From Plectonema radiosum NIES-515 (GTDB taxonomy: Bacteria > Cyanobacteriota > Cyanobacteriia > Cyanobacteriales > Nostocaceae), in contig NZ_JAOWRF010000276.1 of assembly GCF_025753815.1 (NCBI RefSeq), forward strand, positions 1 through 64,000: a stretch of 64,000 nt of DNA, given 5' to 3'. The notes below the pieces were generated by a model. It saw only the letters and a list, made by a program, of their open reading frames with translations, did no database searches and was not told the DNA's origin. The translations under genes were made by a program, and so were the position numbers. This document shows, in pieces, positions 44,000 to 58,900 of this stretch (positions are counted from its first letter, which is position 1; every line of letters starts with the position of its first letter).

Positions 44000-46900
44000 A
44001 ACGATTCGGTGTATCTGTCGGATGATAACACATTCTCGAATGATGACATCCTTCTCAAAGATACCCAAATTAGCTCTCTTACCCCACTATTAGAGAACAC
44101 CAGCTATACGGTTTCTCAATTACTTTCACTACCATTAAATATTAACAAGGGCAATAAATATTTACTATTTGTCACAGACAAATATAAAAATCAAGGTGAG
44201 ATAAATGACAACAATAATGTTCAAGCAGTTTCCATTAAAATAAGTGACTTTGACCCAAATCTGTCTTTACTTTTACCTGGTACCCCAGTTCAAAACCAGA
44301 ACTCAGAAGGTTCCAGCAATCCTGACTTAGTTGTAACAATTGCAACTGCACCCCAAACTGCTGCTTCTGCTTCGTCCATTACAGTGGATTGGATGGTTAA
44401 AAATACTGGCAGCTTACCAATAAATGCATCGGGTTGGTACGATTACGTTTATCTTTCGGAAAATACGGTAGTTGATAGTTTTGATATATACATGGATTAT
44501 GCCGCAATTAACGAAAATTTGTTAGCGGGACAAACCTACACTCATAGCCAAAGTTTTAAACTACCAGAAAATACCAACAGTGGTAAGTGGTACGTGCTAG
44601 TTATAACAGATAGAGATAGAAATATTGCAGAAGCTAGCGAAACCAACAACGTCTATGCAATTCCCATTGACATTACTGTTCCCGATTTAACTATTACTAC
44701 GGCAACTGCTCCAAATAGTACAGCGATTGGTGAAACCGTAGCGGTGTCAATGACGGTGAAAAATAATGGTTCTGTCGCAGCTGCTGGTTATCGGTACGAA
44801 TCGGTTTATATTTCGGATGATGCAATCTTTGATGCAAATGACCAACACGTTGCTAACTTAAATCGCAGTAGTAACGAAGCTCTAGAAGCGAATGCAACCG
44901 AGGTGATTACAGGGGATATAATAATTCCTCAAACCAAGCTTGGGGAGCGCTATCTACTATTTATCACCGATGGAAGTCAAAACCAAAGTGAAACCGACAA
45001 AACAAATAACGTTTACGCAACTCCAATTACAATTACTGCCCCAGATTTAGAGGTAAATGAAGCTACGTTTCCTATTACAGCAGCGCTTGGTGAAACTGTC
45101 TCAGTTTCTTGGACAGTCACCAATACCGGAAACGTTGTTGCTGGTCGTAATTGGTACGACTACATTTATCTTTCAGACGATACAGTTTATGATGGTTCCG
45201 ACGAATATGTTGATGCTAGGTCAAATGGGTTAACTCCACTCGAACCAGGGGATAACTACTCCAATAGCGCAAATATTACTATTCCTTCATATGTAACAGC
45301 AGGTAATCGTTACTTACTATTTATTGCAGACGGCGATCGCAACCAAGGGGAAACAAACGAGAATAATAATACTAAGGCAATTCAAATCAAAATCAAAGCA
45401 CCAGACCTTGTAGTTATTGATACTAGTGCCCCAACTACTGCAACAAGTGGTGAGAGCATCAATATTTCATATACGATAAAAAATCAAGGGGAAACAGCAA
45501 CTTCTACAAGTAGGTTAGACAGAGTTTACTTATCTGATGATGCTGTTTACGATGATTCCGATTGGCTACTTGACGAGCATTGGGTAGATTCGACTCAACT
45601 CGGAGTTGATGAAACTTACCAAGTTAATAATATCAGTGTTACGCTACCCAACTATAGAGTTGGAGAACCTGGCAAGCGTTATTTACTATTTGTTACAGAT
45701 GAACGTAACAATCAATCAGAAAGCAACGAAACCAATAATGTTAAAGCAGTTCCACTCACAATCGCAGGTGAAGCACCTGATTTACGAGTAGTAACAGCAA
45801 CCGCACCCAGTACGGTGACAGTACAAGAAACAGTATCTGTTTCTTGGCAGGTCAAGAATATAGGTACGTTAACAGCAACCTCTTACTGGTCCGATTTTGT
45901 TTATATTTCTGACGACCCAATCTTTGATAGCAGCGATGAGTACCTTAACAATACATGGGTGTCACAAGAAACACCATTAGATAGTAATGGAGAATATACT
46001 AAAACTCTCAATGTCACAATTCCCAAAAATCGGGTTGGCAATCAGTATTTATTATTTATTGCCGACAAGTATAAATATCAAAATGAGCTTAACGAGACTA
46101 ACAACGTCTATGCCGTTGCCGTTAACGTTAAAGCTCCAAACTTGGTAATAACAGATACCGTAACTCCAACTAAAATTTATCCCGGTGAGCGGATTGAAGT
46201 TGGCTGGACTGTTAAAAATCAGGGAAATATCTCAGCAAGCCAAGATTGGTATGACCGTGTTTACTTATCTAATGATACAACTTTAGATACAAGTAAAGAT
46301 TCTTTACTTAAAGAGGTATCAGCTGCAAGATTAACCCCCGTGGTTGCAAGTGGGAAATATACAATTAATCAGTTATTAACTATACCAACTAACACACCAA
46401 TTGGTGCCCGTTATTTATTGTTTGTAACCGATTTCTACAACAATCAAGGTGAGACAAGCAAATCGGACAACATCAAAGTCGTTCCAATTGTTGTTGGTGA
46501 CCAACAGCCAGATTTAGTAGTCACCACAGCAATATCTCCCTCACAATCTGCATTAGGAGAAACTATCGCAGTAAATTGGACGGTTCAAAACCAAGGTAAT
46601 GTAGCTGCCACAGGTAATTGGTATGATTCGATTTATATATCTGATGATTTGGTGTTTGATTCATCAGATGAGCAGTTAACTTCGTATAGTGATTCCGCAC
46701 GCACAACACTTGCTGTTAATGGTACTTACAGTTTCAATCGCAATATTACCATTCCTAATACTACTACAGGTCAGCGCTACTTATTGTTTGTAGCAGATGC
46801 AGCTAAACAAATTGAAGAAAGACTTGATAGCAATAACGTTAAAGCAGTTGCAATTACCCTAACCGCACCCGATTTGGAAGTAACTGCTGCTAGTAGTAAT

Positions 46901-49900
46901 GTAAATAGTGCTGCGTGGGGTGATACTGTTAATGTATCTTGGACAATAACAAATACCGGAGCGTACAGTGCTTCTGCTAATTGGGGAGACCAAATTTATC
47001 TTTCGGATGACGCTACTCTCGATGGCACGGATAGATTTGTTGCGTCTTTAAATAATACTGGTAAAGCACCGTTAGCCGCTTTAAGTAGTTACACGCAAAA
47101 CTTGGGCATCTCCATCCAAAGTAATTGGGGAACAGGAAGTAAGTATTTGTTGGTTGTCGCAGATGCCAATAATGCTCAAGGTGAAACCAACAACAACAAT
47201 AATGTCAAAGCAATATCTTTTAATCTGACTGCACCCAACCTTACCGTTACAAATGCAAATGTTCCCACATCGGTAACGCTAGGTCAAACAGTTAATGTTG
47301 CTTGGTCTGTTAGCAATAGCGGAACGGGTGCAGCTAATTTTAATTGGCAGGACTATGTTTATTTGTCGAGCGATCGCACTCTATCGGACAGCGACATCTA
47401 CTTAGGACAAAAAACAGCAGATATTTTCAGTCCGCTCTACAGTGCCACCAGCTATACTAATAACTTAGATATAACTATCCCAGATGTCGTAGCAGGCAAT
47501 TGGTACTTATTATTTGCGACCGACAATAACGGTAATAAACAACCAGAAACCAACGAAGCAGATAACGTCCGTGCTGTTGCCATCTCAGTAAAAGCTCCAG
47601 ATTTAAAGGTAACTGATGTCACGGCAACAACTACAGGTGTATTGGGTGAGGAAATAACCCTAACCTGGACGGTTAACAATATTGGCACAGGTTCTGCCCT
47701 TGCCAATTGGTATGATTATATTTATTTGTCTGCTGATGAAATATTAGATGTAAATGATACTTACCTAGATTGGCAATCTGCCCCTGGTTCAAGTCCTCTA
47801 AATGCGTCGAGTAGCTACACTTCACAAAAAAATCTCAGTGTTTCGGGTGTAGTACCAGGTCAATGGTATTTATTAGTTAAAGCTGATGGCAGTGGGTATC
47901 AAGCTGAAATCAATGAAAATAATAACGTTTCTGCTGTCCCAATTACTTTAGGTTCGATTGACCTAGTACCAAATATTAATTCAAATTTCAATACTGCGAC
48001 TTCTGGCACAACTTTGTCCTTGGAGTGGACAGTAAATAACACAGGTACGGCAGCAGCAACAAAAAATTGGGTTGACCGTGTTTACTTATCAACTGATAAT
48101 AAGTTTGATGCAAACGATTTACTGCTCAATGAATATAATCGCACTCAACCACTCCTAGGAAACAGCAGCTATTCGACGCAACTCGATATCGATTTACCTT
48201 TAGAGGTGAGTGGCAATCGCTACCTACTTGTAGTAACAAATGCAGACAATCAAGTAATCGAAACCAACGTTACAAACAATAATGTTGCCAGCAAGTTAAT
48301 TCAGATTAACCTTGCACCTTATGCAGATTTAGCAGTATCTAATGTCACGTTTACTCCCAATGGAACAATAATTGGCGACCCAGCAAGTGCTACTATCAGT
48401 TGGACTGTCAGCAATATTGGTACAGGTGCTGGCATCACGTCCAAGTGGTACGATCGCATTATTGCGTCGGTTGATGGGATTGTTGGTAACAGCGATGACG
48501 TAATACTGGGAGAATTTGAACACAGTGGTGCCACCCTTAAAGACGCATATTACAATCAATCCAAGACAATTCAACTCAAAGAGGGATTTGAAGGAAAGTA
48601 TAAATTATTTGTTCAAACTAATGCACCTGTTCGTGACAGTAACGGCAAAATCATCTACTCGGTGTTTGAAAACGGACTTGAAGCTAACAACACAGTTTCG
48701 TCACCCAACGACTTTTTAGTCGCACGTAAACCCTATGCAGATTTAACTGTCACCAAAGTTGATACAGAAGCAACGACAACTTTAACAGGTAGATTCTTCA
48801 AACTCAATTGGGAAGTTGCAAATAACGGGATTGCAGCCACTGATAGTGTATCTTGGAATGACACCGTACAGCTAGCACGTAAAAATTCAGATGGTGCGCT
48901 TGAATTAATTGGTTCTCCCTACTATTTTGACCGTACAGGTGTCCTTTCAAATCAAAAAGAGAAAAACACATATACCCGCAGTCGTGATGTTTTTATTCCC
49001 TACGACTTAGAAGCGGGTACTTATTACTTTGTTGTCACCACAGGTAGTAGCAACAATCCTTACGAATTTATCTACACTGACAACAATACTAAAATATCGA
49101 CACCCATAACAATTGAACGTGGTACTGCACCCGATTTGTATGTCAGTCGTGTCAGCACCGTACCGAGCGCTCAAGCTGGTAGTAAGATTGATGTAACCTG
49201 GCAGGTATTTAACTCGAATGCACCGAATACTGGGGATGCAGGTGGTAAGTGGATTGATTATGTTTACTTGCGGAACATTACTACAGGGGGAACAGTTAAT
49301 CTTGGTATCTTTGAGCAAGATAATGGATTACAAACAGGTAAATTCTACACTCGCACCGAACAATTTACCTTGGCAGACCGTCTCGAAGGAACCTATGAAG
49401 TAGTTGTTGAAACTAATGTTGTTGATGATAGAGGTAATCGTGGTGTCTATGAAGAAATAACTGCACTAAATAATAACACGCTTAAATCAACTTCTAACAT
49501 TACAGTTAGTCTCCCCACCCGTCCTGATTTACGTGTTAATGCATTAAACGTACCAACAACAGCAATTAGTGCTGGTGGAACAGCGTCAGTAAGTTTTGAA
49601 ATCAAAAACTTCTCACCAGTTGAAGCAAAGGGTAAATGGACTGATAATGTTTACCTATCGTTAGATGGTACGATTGACGGCAGTGATATCTTAATCGGTA
49701 GCTTCGATAACGATAGTGCGCTACCAGGACAAGTCCAATATAGCCATAACGTGGCTAATTTTGAAATTCCTTCATACTTTAGGGAAAAAGCATATATTAT
49801 TGTCCAAACCGATGCTGGTAACACCATTGACGAATATCCCCAAGACGACAATAATATCAAAGTTGCAGAATTCAATTTAACATCACTTCCACCTGCTGAC

Positions 49901-52900
49901 TTAGTTACAAGTAACGTCGTTGCACCATTACAAGCATTTGCTGGTTCCACAATTAAAGTAAAATATTTTGTTAGCAATGAAGGAATTGGAGAAACAACAC
50001 GCAACACATGGACTGATTCGATTTGGTTAACTCGTGGTCTAACTCGTCCTTCACCCTTTAATGCTGATGGTGGTTCACAAGATATTCAACTTGCTAGTTT
50101 TAGTCATACCGGAACACTACAAACTATAAACGACTTTAAGGGTACAAAATTCTATGAAAACGTTGTAGAAGTTACCCTACCAAATAGTTTGGACGCTGGA
50201 CAGTGGTATGTTACCGTTTGGTCGGATGCATTAGATGATGTCTACGAAGACACACAAGATATTAACACTAATCCGAATGACCCTAACGAACTTGACAGCA
50301 ACAATTACTCAAGCAGCAATCGCATCGAAGTATTGTTACCTTCAGCACCAGATTTACAAGTAACATCAGTAAATCCAACTTCTATTGCAACAGGTGGTCA
50401 ACCATTTAAAGTAACTTGGAAAGTAGAAAATAAGGGTAATGTAGCTATAACTTCGGGTAGCTGGAACGATGAAGTATACATTACTGACGCTCCAACTTTG
50501 GAAGCATCAAGAGTTATATGGGACTTAGGAAGTGTTGAACGCAGTACACAGCTACAAGCATTTGGAGGAAGTTACACAGAAGAATTAGAAACAGTACTTT
50601 CCCCAGGTGTTAGTGGTAAATATGTCATCGTTAAAACTAACGCTAATCCGGTTGTTAATGTCTGGGAAGGTTCCTACAGCAACAACAATACTTTAAATGC
50701 AACAACGGACGTAACAAGCATACCTGCTGATTTTGTTGTCACCGATATCAAGACATTTACTCCAAATTATTCTGGCGATCGCACTACTATAGAATGGACA
50801 GTGAGAAATGATGGTGCCGCTGTTTGGTCAGGTACTAGATATTGGTACGATGAAGTATGGATTTCTAAAGATAGTACCTTTGATTCCAACAAAGCTACTT
50901 GGTTAGGACTGTTTGCACAAAACCTTCCAACTGGTGGTTTAGCTACTGGTCAATCTTACACTCAAAAGCAAACTGTAACATTGCCAGCAGGAATTAAAGA
51001 CAATTACCACATCCACGTTTTTGCTAACCAAAGCATTGCAGATGGTTACTATAGCGGTGGTGTACCAACTGGTGGGGGTGACAACTATTGGACGGGTGTT
51101 GGTTATCAAACCCGTGCTTACGAAGTTACCTCGAACAATTATAATAAAGCTGCAATTCCAGTTATTTTCCGTGAAGCTGATTTAGCAATTAGCAACATTA
51201 CAGTTGAACCGGAACAAGCAGGTGTTAATCCTAAATCTGGGGAAACAATTACCGCAAGTTGGAAAGTCACCAACACTGGAACTCGTGATACCCGTGAAAG
51301 CGAATGGATTGACCGCGTTTATCTCTCGCTGGGAGATAATAGTTTAGATGGCAAAGATATTTTCCTTGGTGAATACAAGCATACCACTGGGTTGAAGAAA
51401 GACGAATTTTACATACGCACTCAACAGTTCGTCCTGCCAGATAATATATCGGGTAATTACAAAGTTATAATATTCACCGACTCAAACTATGCATATGCAC
51501 CGTATGCTGGTAATGATCTGAATTTTGAATGGTGGTTAGACCGAAAATTTGCCCGTGTACCTGAATTCGATCAGGAAGATAACAACCAAGACAATGTTTC
51601 CTTAACTATTGACCCGACAATATTACCTGATTTACAAGTTACTGCACTTAAAACCCAAGAAAGTGGAGTTGCAGGACAAAAACTCAACGTTGAATACACT
51701 GTCACCAACGTTAGTCAAAGAACAACACCACTACGTCAAAGTGATTGGACAGATTTAGTATACCTGTCCCGCGACCAAAAACTTGATTTAGTTGCTGACC
51801 GTTATCTTGGTTATATATCCCATACAGGTGGGTTAAGTGCTTCGGTCAGCTATACCAATAAACAAACTTTTGATTTACCTATCGACCTTGATGGTTCATA
51901 TTACGTCTTTGTTGTCACTGACCCACAACAAAGCAACCCGCGTGGAGTAGTATATGAAGGTAGCTTAGAAGGTAATAATAGCTTATTTAACGACAAACCT
52001 TTAATTATCCGGCGCCCAGACCCAGTAGACTTAGAAGTAGATACTCTAACAAATACTATTACCGTCCCAAGTAATAGCAAAGTGGGAGAAACAGTTAACA
52101 ATATTAAGTGGACGGTTAAGAATAACAGCTCTTATAGCATTACTGGTGAATGGAGTGATGCAGTATATATAAGGCTAGATGAGAAAGGGAATATAAGCGA
52201 TCGCTTAATTGGACGTAAAACCTTTAAAGGAAGTCTTGCGGGTAATGATGTTACCGATGGCAGTAATACTTACTCACTCGAATTAAACACAAACGATAAT
52301 ATTCTCCTACCAGGTGTAACACCGGGTAACTACCGCATCATTGTTCGCACCGATGTTTACAACTCTGTCTATGAAGGTGTTAACGGTGGAGAAACCAACA
52401 ACCTAAAAGCAAGTGGAGACACTTTCAAAGTTAATGCATCAGAAATAAAACTTAATATTCCTCAAACTACAACTCTACGCAAACAGCAAGAAAGGTTGTT
52501 TGAACTTGAGATTACCGAAGTTGGTCAAACAATCCGCATTACAACTGATGGTAGTGAAGGAACAGGAAATGAAATATATATCGGTTTTGGTGAAGCACCT
52601 ACAAGTACCAAATACACCAGCATCTCAAAAGGTTTAATTGGTTCTGACCAAAGTGCAATCATTTCTAACACCAGACCAGGTAAATACTATATATTAGTAC
52701 GTGGTATCGAAGGTAGTGACGAACCAATAACAATAAAAGCAGAAGTATTGTCATTTAGTGTCACCGACATTGCAACGGACAGAGGTGGTGATAGTCGTTA
52801 TGTTACCACTACCATAATCGGTGCTCAATTCGATGATAAGACTTTTGTCAAACTAGTTCGTCCCGGTATTGGTGAATTTATAGCATCTAATATCAAGCTA

Positions 52901-55900
52901 ATTGATAGCACTACAATTAAAGCAGTATTTGACCTCACCAACGCACCGCATGGATTGTACGATGTTAAGGTTAGCAAGACTACTGTTGGTAGTACAACTC
53001 CAATTGAAGCGACTTTACCTTACCGTTATTTAGTTGAGCGTGCAATTGAGACCGACGTTACGGTAGGATTGGGTGGACCCAATATCCTTGCACCTGGAGA
53101 AACTGGTACATATCGAGTATCGGTAGAAAGTCTCACTAATATAGATACACCTTACGTCCACTTTAGTTTTGGTATTCCCGAACTTGGAGAAAATCCAATT
53201 TTAGAAATACCTTACGTCAAATTCACTTCAAACTTACGGGGAGAACCTGATAAGAACCCCGATGGTAAACTTGACGATGTTCCTTGGGCTTCAATTGTAT
53301 CAGACGTAAACTTAAATGGACAGATTCTTGCACCTGGTTATGTGATTGACTTACCCAATGCAGGGTTTACGGGAATGAACTTCAATGTTCAAACTTATCC
53401 CGGATTGCAAGAAATTCTCCTACAAAACCCCGAATTGTTAGAAGAATTAAGCGGTGATGATTTAGCGTTTAAATTTAATATCGTCGCAACAGCAACAGCG
53501 ATGACTCGTGCAGAGTTCGTTGCAGAACAATCACGAGAAGCACTCAAATTACGACAAGCTATCCTTAAGGATACAACTGCAACACCTGCATTAATTAATC
53601 TTGCTGCCAATAGTGACACTTGGACAAACGCATTCCTTGCAGCATTGGAACAAACAGGATTATTGCGTCCAGATAATGGTATACTACCAATCCGAGAAAG
53701 TCAGCAAATTATCAGTTTAATAGCAACACTGTCTACAGGTTTATTAGTTGGTCCTGCTGGTAAAGAAATCAAATCAACTGGTAATCTCGTCAACTTCTTT
53801 GAAAATGTTCGTAAATGGTATGGACATGACGCAAGCAAAATTGGTAGTAATGCAATTCCTGATTTAAAACAATTTGATAAACGACTATCAAGTAAAACAC
53901 ACTCGCAAGCATTTAGTATCTACGTACCGTTCAAAGAAGCAAGAGTAGAGTTACCGCAAGGTGTAGCAGTACCAGCACCTAATTTTGGCAGTGCATTTAC
54001 AACACCCAGCAGCACAAGTAACCTTGTCTCACTAACAGGACCAATTGGTTACGGTAACGATAATATTATCCCACTCGGCGCAGACTTACCCTACACAATC
54101 AGGTTTGAAAATGCTGCAACTACACCAACTGCTGTTGGAAAAGTCCAGCTTGTCACAAAACTTGATGATGATTTAGACGAACGTAGTTTCCAACTTGGTG
54201 GACTTAAATTAGGAGATATCCAAGTAAATATTCCTGCTGGAAGAAGTTCGTTCCAAGGAGACTTTGATTTTACAGCAACGAAAGGATTTATATTACGAGT
54301 CAGTGCAGGAATTGATTTACCAACTAAAACTGCATCTTGGTTACTCGAAGCAATCGACCCAGAAACTGGAAATGTAATCAAAAACCCCAACGTTGGTATT
54401 TTACTGCCGAATGATCCGAATGCAATAGGCGCTGGATTTGTCAGTTACACAATTGCACCATTAAATAATAGTAAAACCGGAATAGAGATAACCAGCACTG
54501 CCAAAGTTATCTTCAACACAACTTCCCCAATCGATACAAATCGTACTGTAAGTAAAATCGATGGTGCAGCACCAACTGGGACAATTACTGCAACACCACT
54601 TGGTAGTAATAATAGTGCGACAAACAATCTTCCACTCGCAACAGTTAGTGGTAGCACTGATTATAAAGTCAAGTGGAATGCGACTGATGAAAGTAATGGT
54701 TCAGGGGTTAAGCATGTAACTATATATGTTGCCGAAAATGGTGGAGACTTCAAAGTATGGAAATCTCAAACACTTCACACAGAAACAATATTTAGTGGTA
54801 AAGCAACATCTAAATATGAATTCCTTGTTCTTGCAACCGACAATGCAGGTAATAAGCAAACACCACCATTAGGAATTACTGCACCATCGGATGGGTTTAG
54901 CGTCAACTTGGGTACTATCCCAACTGTTGGACAAACTACCTTACAGCAAATATTACCACCAGAAGCGCCTGCACAACAAATCTCGACAAATCAATTATTT
55001 ATTCAAGCGAAATCTGAAAATAATACTCCAGCTACTTTACCAACAATAAATAAACCTGAATTTGAACAAGTCCTGCGACCATTTAGTGCAAGTGCATTTG
55101 CAATTAATATTCCAACAAGTAATGCTTCGATTGGTGCAATGGCGATCGCACTCCTACCGGATGGTACAGTACTTGCTAGTGGTGGTGCCAATCGGGGTTC
55201 TATATACCGCTTCAATTCAATAGGTGGAACTGCTGCAACACCACTTGCAACATTACCACATCCCGTTTACGATATGGCAGTTGATCGTAATGGTACATTA
55301 TGGGCAACTACAGGTGGTGGTCCTTTACTACAACTCGATTCACAAACTGGCAAAATAATCAAGTCTTATGGTGAAAGTATTACTCAAGCACTGGCAATTA
55401 ATTCAGCGAGTGGGTTAATTTACGTTTCTTCGGGTAATGGGATTGAGATATTTGACCCTGTAAAAGAAACATTCAAGCATTATAGTGACTTGCGTGTTGA
55501 TAGTTTAGTGTTCGATAGTAAAGGTAATTTATGGGGTACATCGTGGCCTGATAGAGGACTGGTTGTCAAGTTTGACAACAAAGGTAACGCACAACGAATG
55601 CTATCGTTATCAGAACCAGTAGATTCCTTAGCATTTGGTCAGACTAATAGTCAATTAGCAGGATTAGCGTTTGTTTCTACGAATAAAGGTGATGTATTAA
55701 TGGTAGATTTAGCTACCATGCAATACGTTAAAGTTGCAACCGGGAAAACAGGCGCCACTTGGGGTGAGAATATAGAAACAACACCTGATGGTCGAGTACT
55801 AATTAGCCATTCGAGTCAAATCGATGTTCTCAGTCCAATTGTTGCACCAAAAGTTGCTGCAACCAATCCTGTTAAAGATGCGATTATTGCTTTACCGCTA

Positions 55901-58900
55901 AATACTATCAACGTCACGTTTGATTCAGATATGTTTGCGGGTGTAAGTAGTGACCTCGCATCGGTACTCAACCCAAATAATTATCAGTTAGTTGATGCCA
56001 ACAGTAATATTATTAATCCTGTATCTGTACAATATGACGCAGCGAGAAAATCAGCATTACTTGGATTTAATAGCTTTGATGCAGGTAACTATGAATTTAA
56101 GGTACTGCGTAATATCAAGAGTACGGCAGGTGCTGAATTAGAAACTGCATATAGTGAGAGATTTACAACTATTTCTAACTTTAGCAACTTAGTTGATTTT
56201 AACTTTAGTAATGCTAGGAGCGTTCGTGGAGCGACTCCGGAGGAGTATCGCTCTACAAATACAGTATCTTATGATGTCACAATTACGAGTAAAGCTGACC
56301 AAGACTTGTTGCTACCTGTAATGTTGCTGTTAGATCCAAGTGCAACATTCACTGGAACACCACTTGGTGCAGTTGGAAAAGCAAATAATGGTGCGTATCT
56401 GCTTGATTTAAAGGATAGTTTACCCGACGGTCGTCTCAAACCGGGTCAATCAACTACAACTCGTACCATTACTGTTAATAATCCGGATGCATTGAGGGTT
56501 GAATTTATACCCGACATCTATGCAATGCCATATCCCAATATTGCTCCGGTAATTACTTCAAATGCGGTGACAACTGCTATTGTTGGACAAAATTATAATT
56601 ATCAAGTTGCTGCGAATGACCCAGATGGTAGTGTGTTGGGATACTTGCTGTACGATGCACCAACTGGAATGCAGGTTGATAATAATGGGTTGATTAGTTG
56701 GACTCCTGTTGCAGGTAGTGCAAATCAAAACGATGTGGTTCTATATACTTACGATTTGCGTGGTGGTTATACAACGCAGTCGTTTACTATCAATGTTTTA
56801 GGGGCAAATAATAAACCTGTATTTAATACTCCTGCGGTTAGCGGTGGCACAATTACTACTAATAGTAATAGTGGAACAACAACCACTTCCCCTACAATAA
56901 TTCGTGGTGCTGAAGGTAAAACTCTACAAATTAAAGTTGGCGCCACAGATAGTGATAAAGATAAACTGACGTATTGGGCAGTGAATCTACCTGGTGGTTC
57001 AGTATTCGACCCAACCACAGGTATCCTTACATGGACACCTAATTATGAACAAGCTGGAACCTATGAAAATGTTCAGTTTGTTGTTAACGATGGCAAGGAA
57101 AGGGTAACACAAACTGTAAATATTCTGGTTGCACCAACCAATCAGACACCAACACTGGTACGTCCTGTTGATAAGATTGTCCGTGAAGGTGATTATGTCC
57201 GCATTCAATTAAAAGCAACCGACGCAGATAATACAGCATTAACTTACTTCAGCAATTTACTTCCAGGTGGTGCCACTCTCGACCCAGTAACAGGTGTGTT
57301 TGAATGGACACCTGCATACTTCCAAGCTGGTGAGTTTGAAATACCTTTCAATGTTACTGATGGTGAGTCGATTACAACGCAAAGCACCAAAATTACTGTA
57401 TTGAATGTTAACGCTGCACCTCTATTTGAAGGATTAACCAAATGGGAAGCGCAAGAGGGTGAAAGTATTAGATTCCGTGCATTTGCCTTTGACCCAGATA
57501 ACCCAGGATTTGTACCACAAGACCGTAACAGTAAGGGTGAATTAACGATCCTTGAAGGTAGTGACCCAACTGTTACTTATACCGTGTCAGGTTTACCAAC
57601 GGGTGCGTCCTTCGATGTTGACACCGCAATGTTTACCTGGACACCTGGTTACACGAGTGCAGGTACATATAATGTCACCTTTACTGCTACTGATGATGGT
57701 AATGGTACTGGGGTAAGTAAGGTGACATCGATTATTGTACCTATCACCATTCGTAATACGAATCGGGCGCCATTATTTGATAATGTTGCGATTGCAAGTG
57801 GTGGTAGTAATACAACCAAAACCATCACTACCTTCAATCCAGATGGTACACCTGTTGTTGATAAAACAGCATTTACCAATGTTGATGTTAATAGGGGTGA
57901 GGTTAAGGAAATAACCTTCAAAGTTAGCGACCTTGAAAGCGATGCACTCTCGTTAAACCTTGAACTCGAACGCAATGCGGGTGATGGTATACCCAGCTTT
58001 ATTAAACCATTGCGTAACAACAATGATGGTACATGGACGTTGCGTGTAGAACCAGGTTTGGATGCATTTGGTAACAACTACTCGTTTAGACTGGTTGCAA
58101 CCGAAGTTCGTAGTGATGGAACAACTGCACTCAACAGCATATTACCATTCAACGTTAATATTATCGCCCCAAATAGCGCACCGAAAATTGGGTATATAGG
58201 AAATAAAGTTGCAGTCCTTGGTGAGACTTTAGATTTTATCATCAACACTAGCGATGCCTACGGCGGGCTTCGCCAACGCGACCAAGATGCACTTACCTAC
58301 TCGTTTACAGGATTACCCGAAGGTGTTACAAATCTTATTCCTACCACTGCATACGGTCAAGCACGATTTACTTGGACACCAACTCAAAATGATGTTGGTA
58401 AGATATTACCTGTTACTATTACCGTCAGAGATAGTGGTAACGCTGGTAAAGGTGATGTTCTAAGCGATACGCAAACAGTTAACATAGTTGTTCGTAACAG
58501 TAACACTGCACCTGTATGGTCAACAATCAACCCACAGACAGTTAATGAAAACAGCACTCTCAATTTACAACTTGCTGCTACAGACAGTGACGGGGATAAA
58601 CTAACCTACGATGCGCGTAATTTACCTGTTGGTGCAGTCTTTAATCGAGAAACTGGGTTATTAACCTGGACTCCTGACTATTCTCAAGCTGGAACTTACA
58701 ACATTTCTATAATTGCATCTGATGGTAATAAGTCAGCAACACGACCACTCACCATCACGATTAATAACACCAACCAAGTGCCTATATTTACACCGCTTGG
58801 TGTTCAGTATGGTCAAGAGAACGACCGGGTAACGTTCAAGTTGGTTGCGGACGATGCAGACGGTGCCACTGTTGAATATACTGCTGTTGGTACATTACCG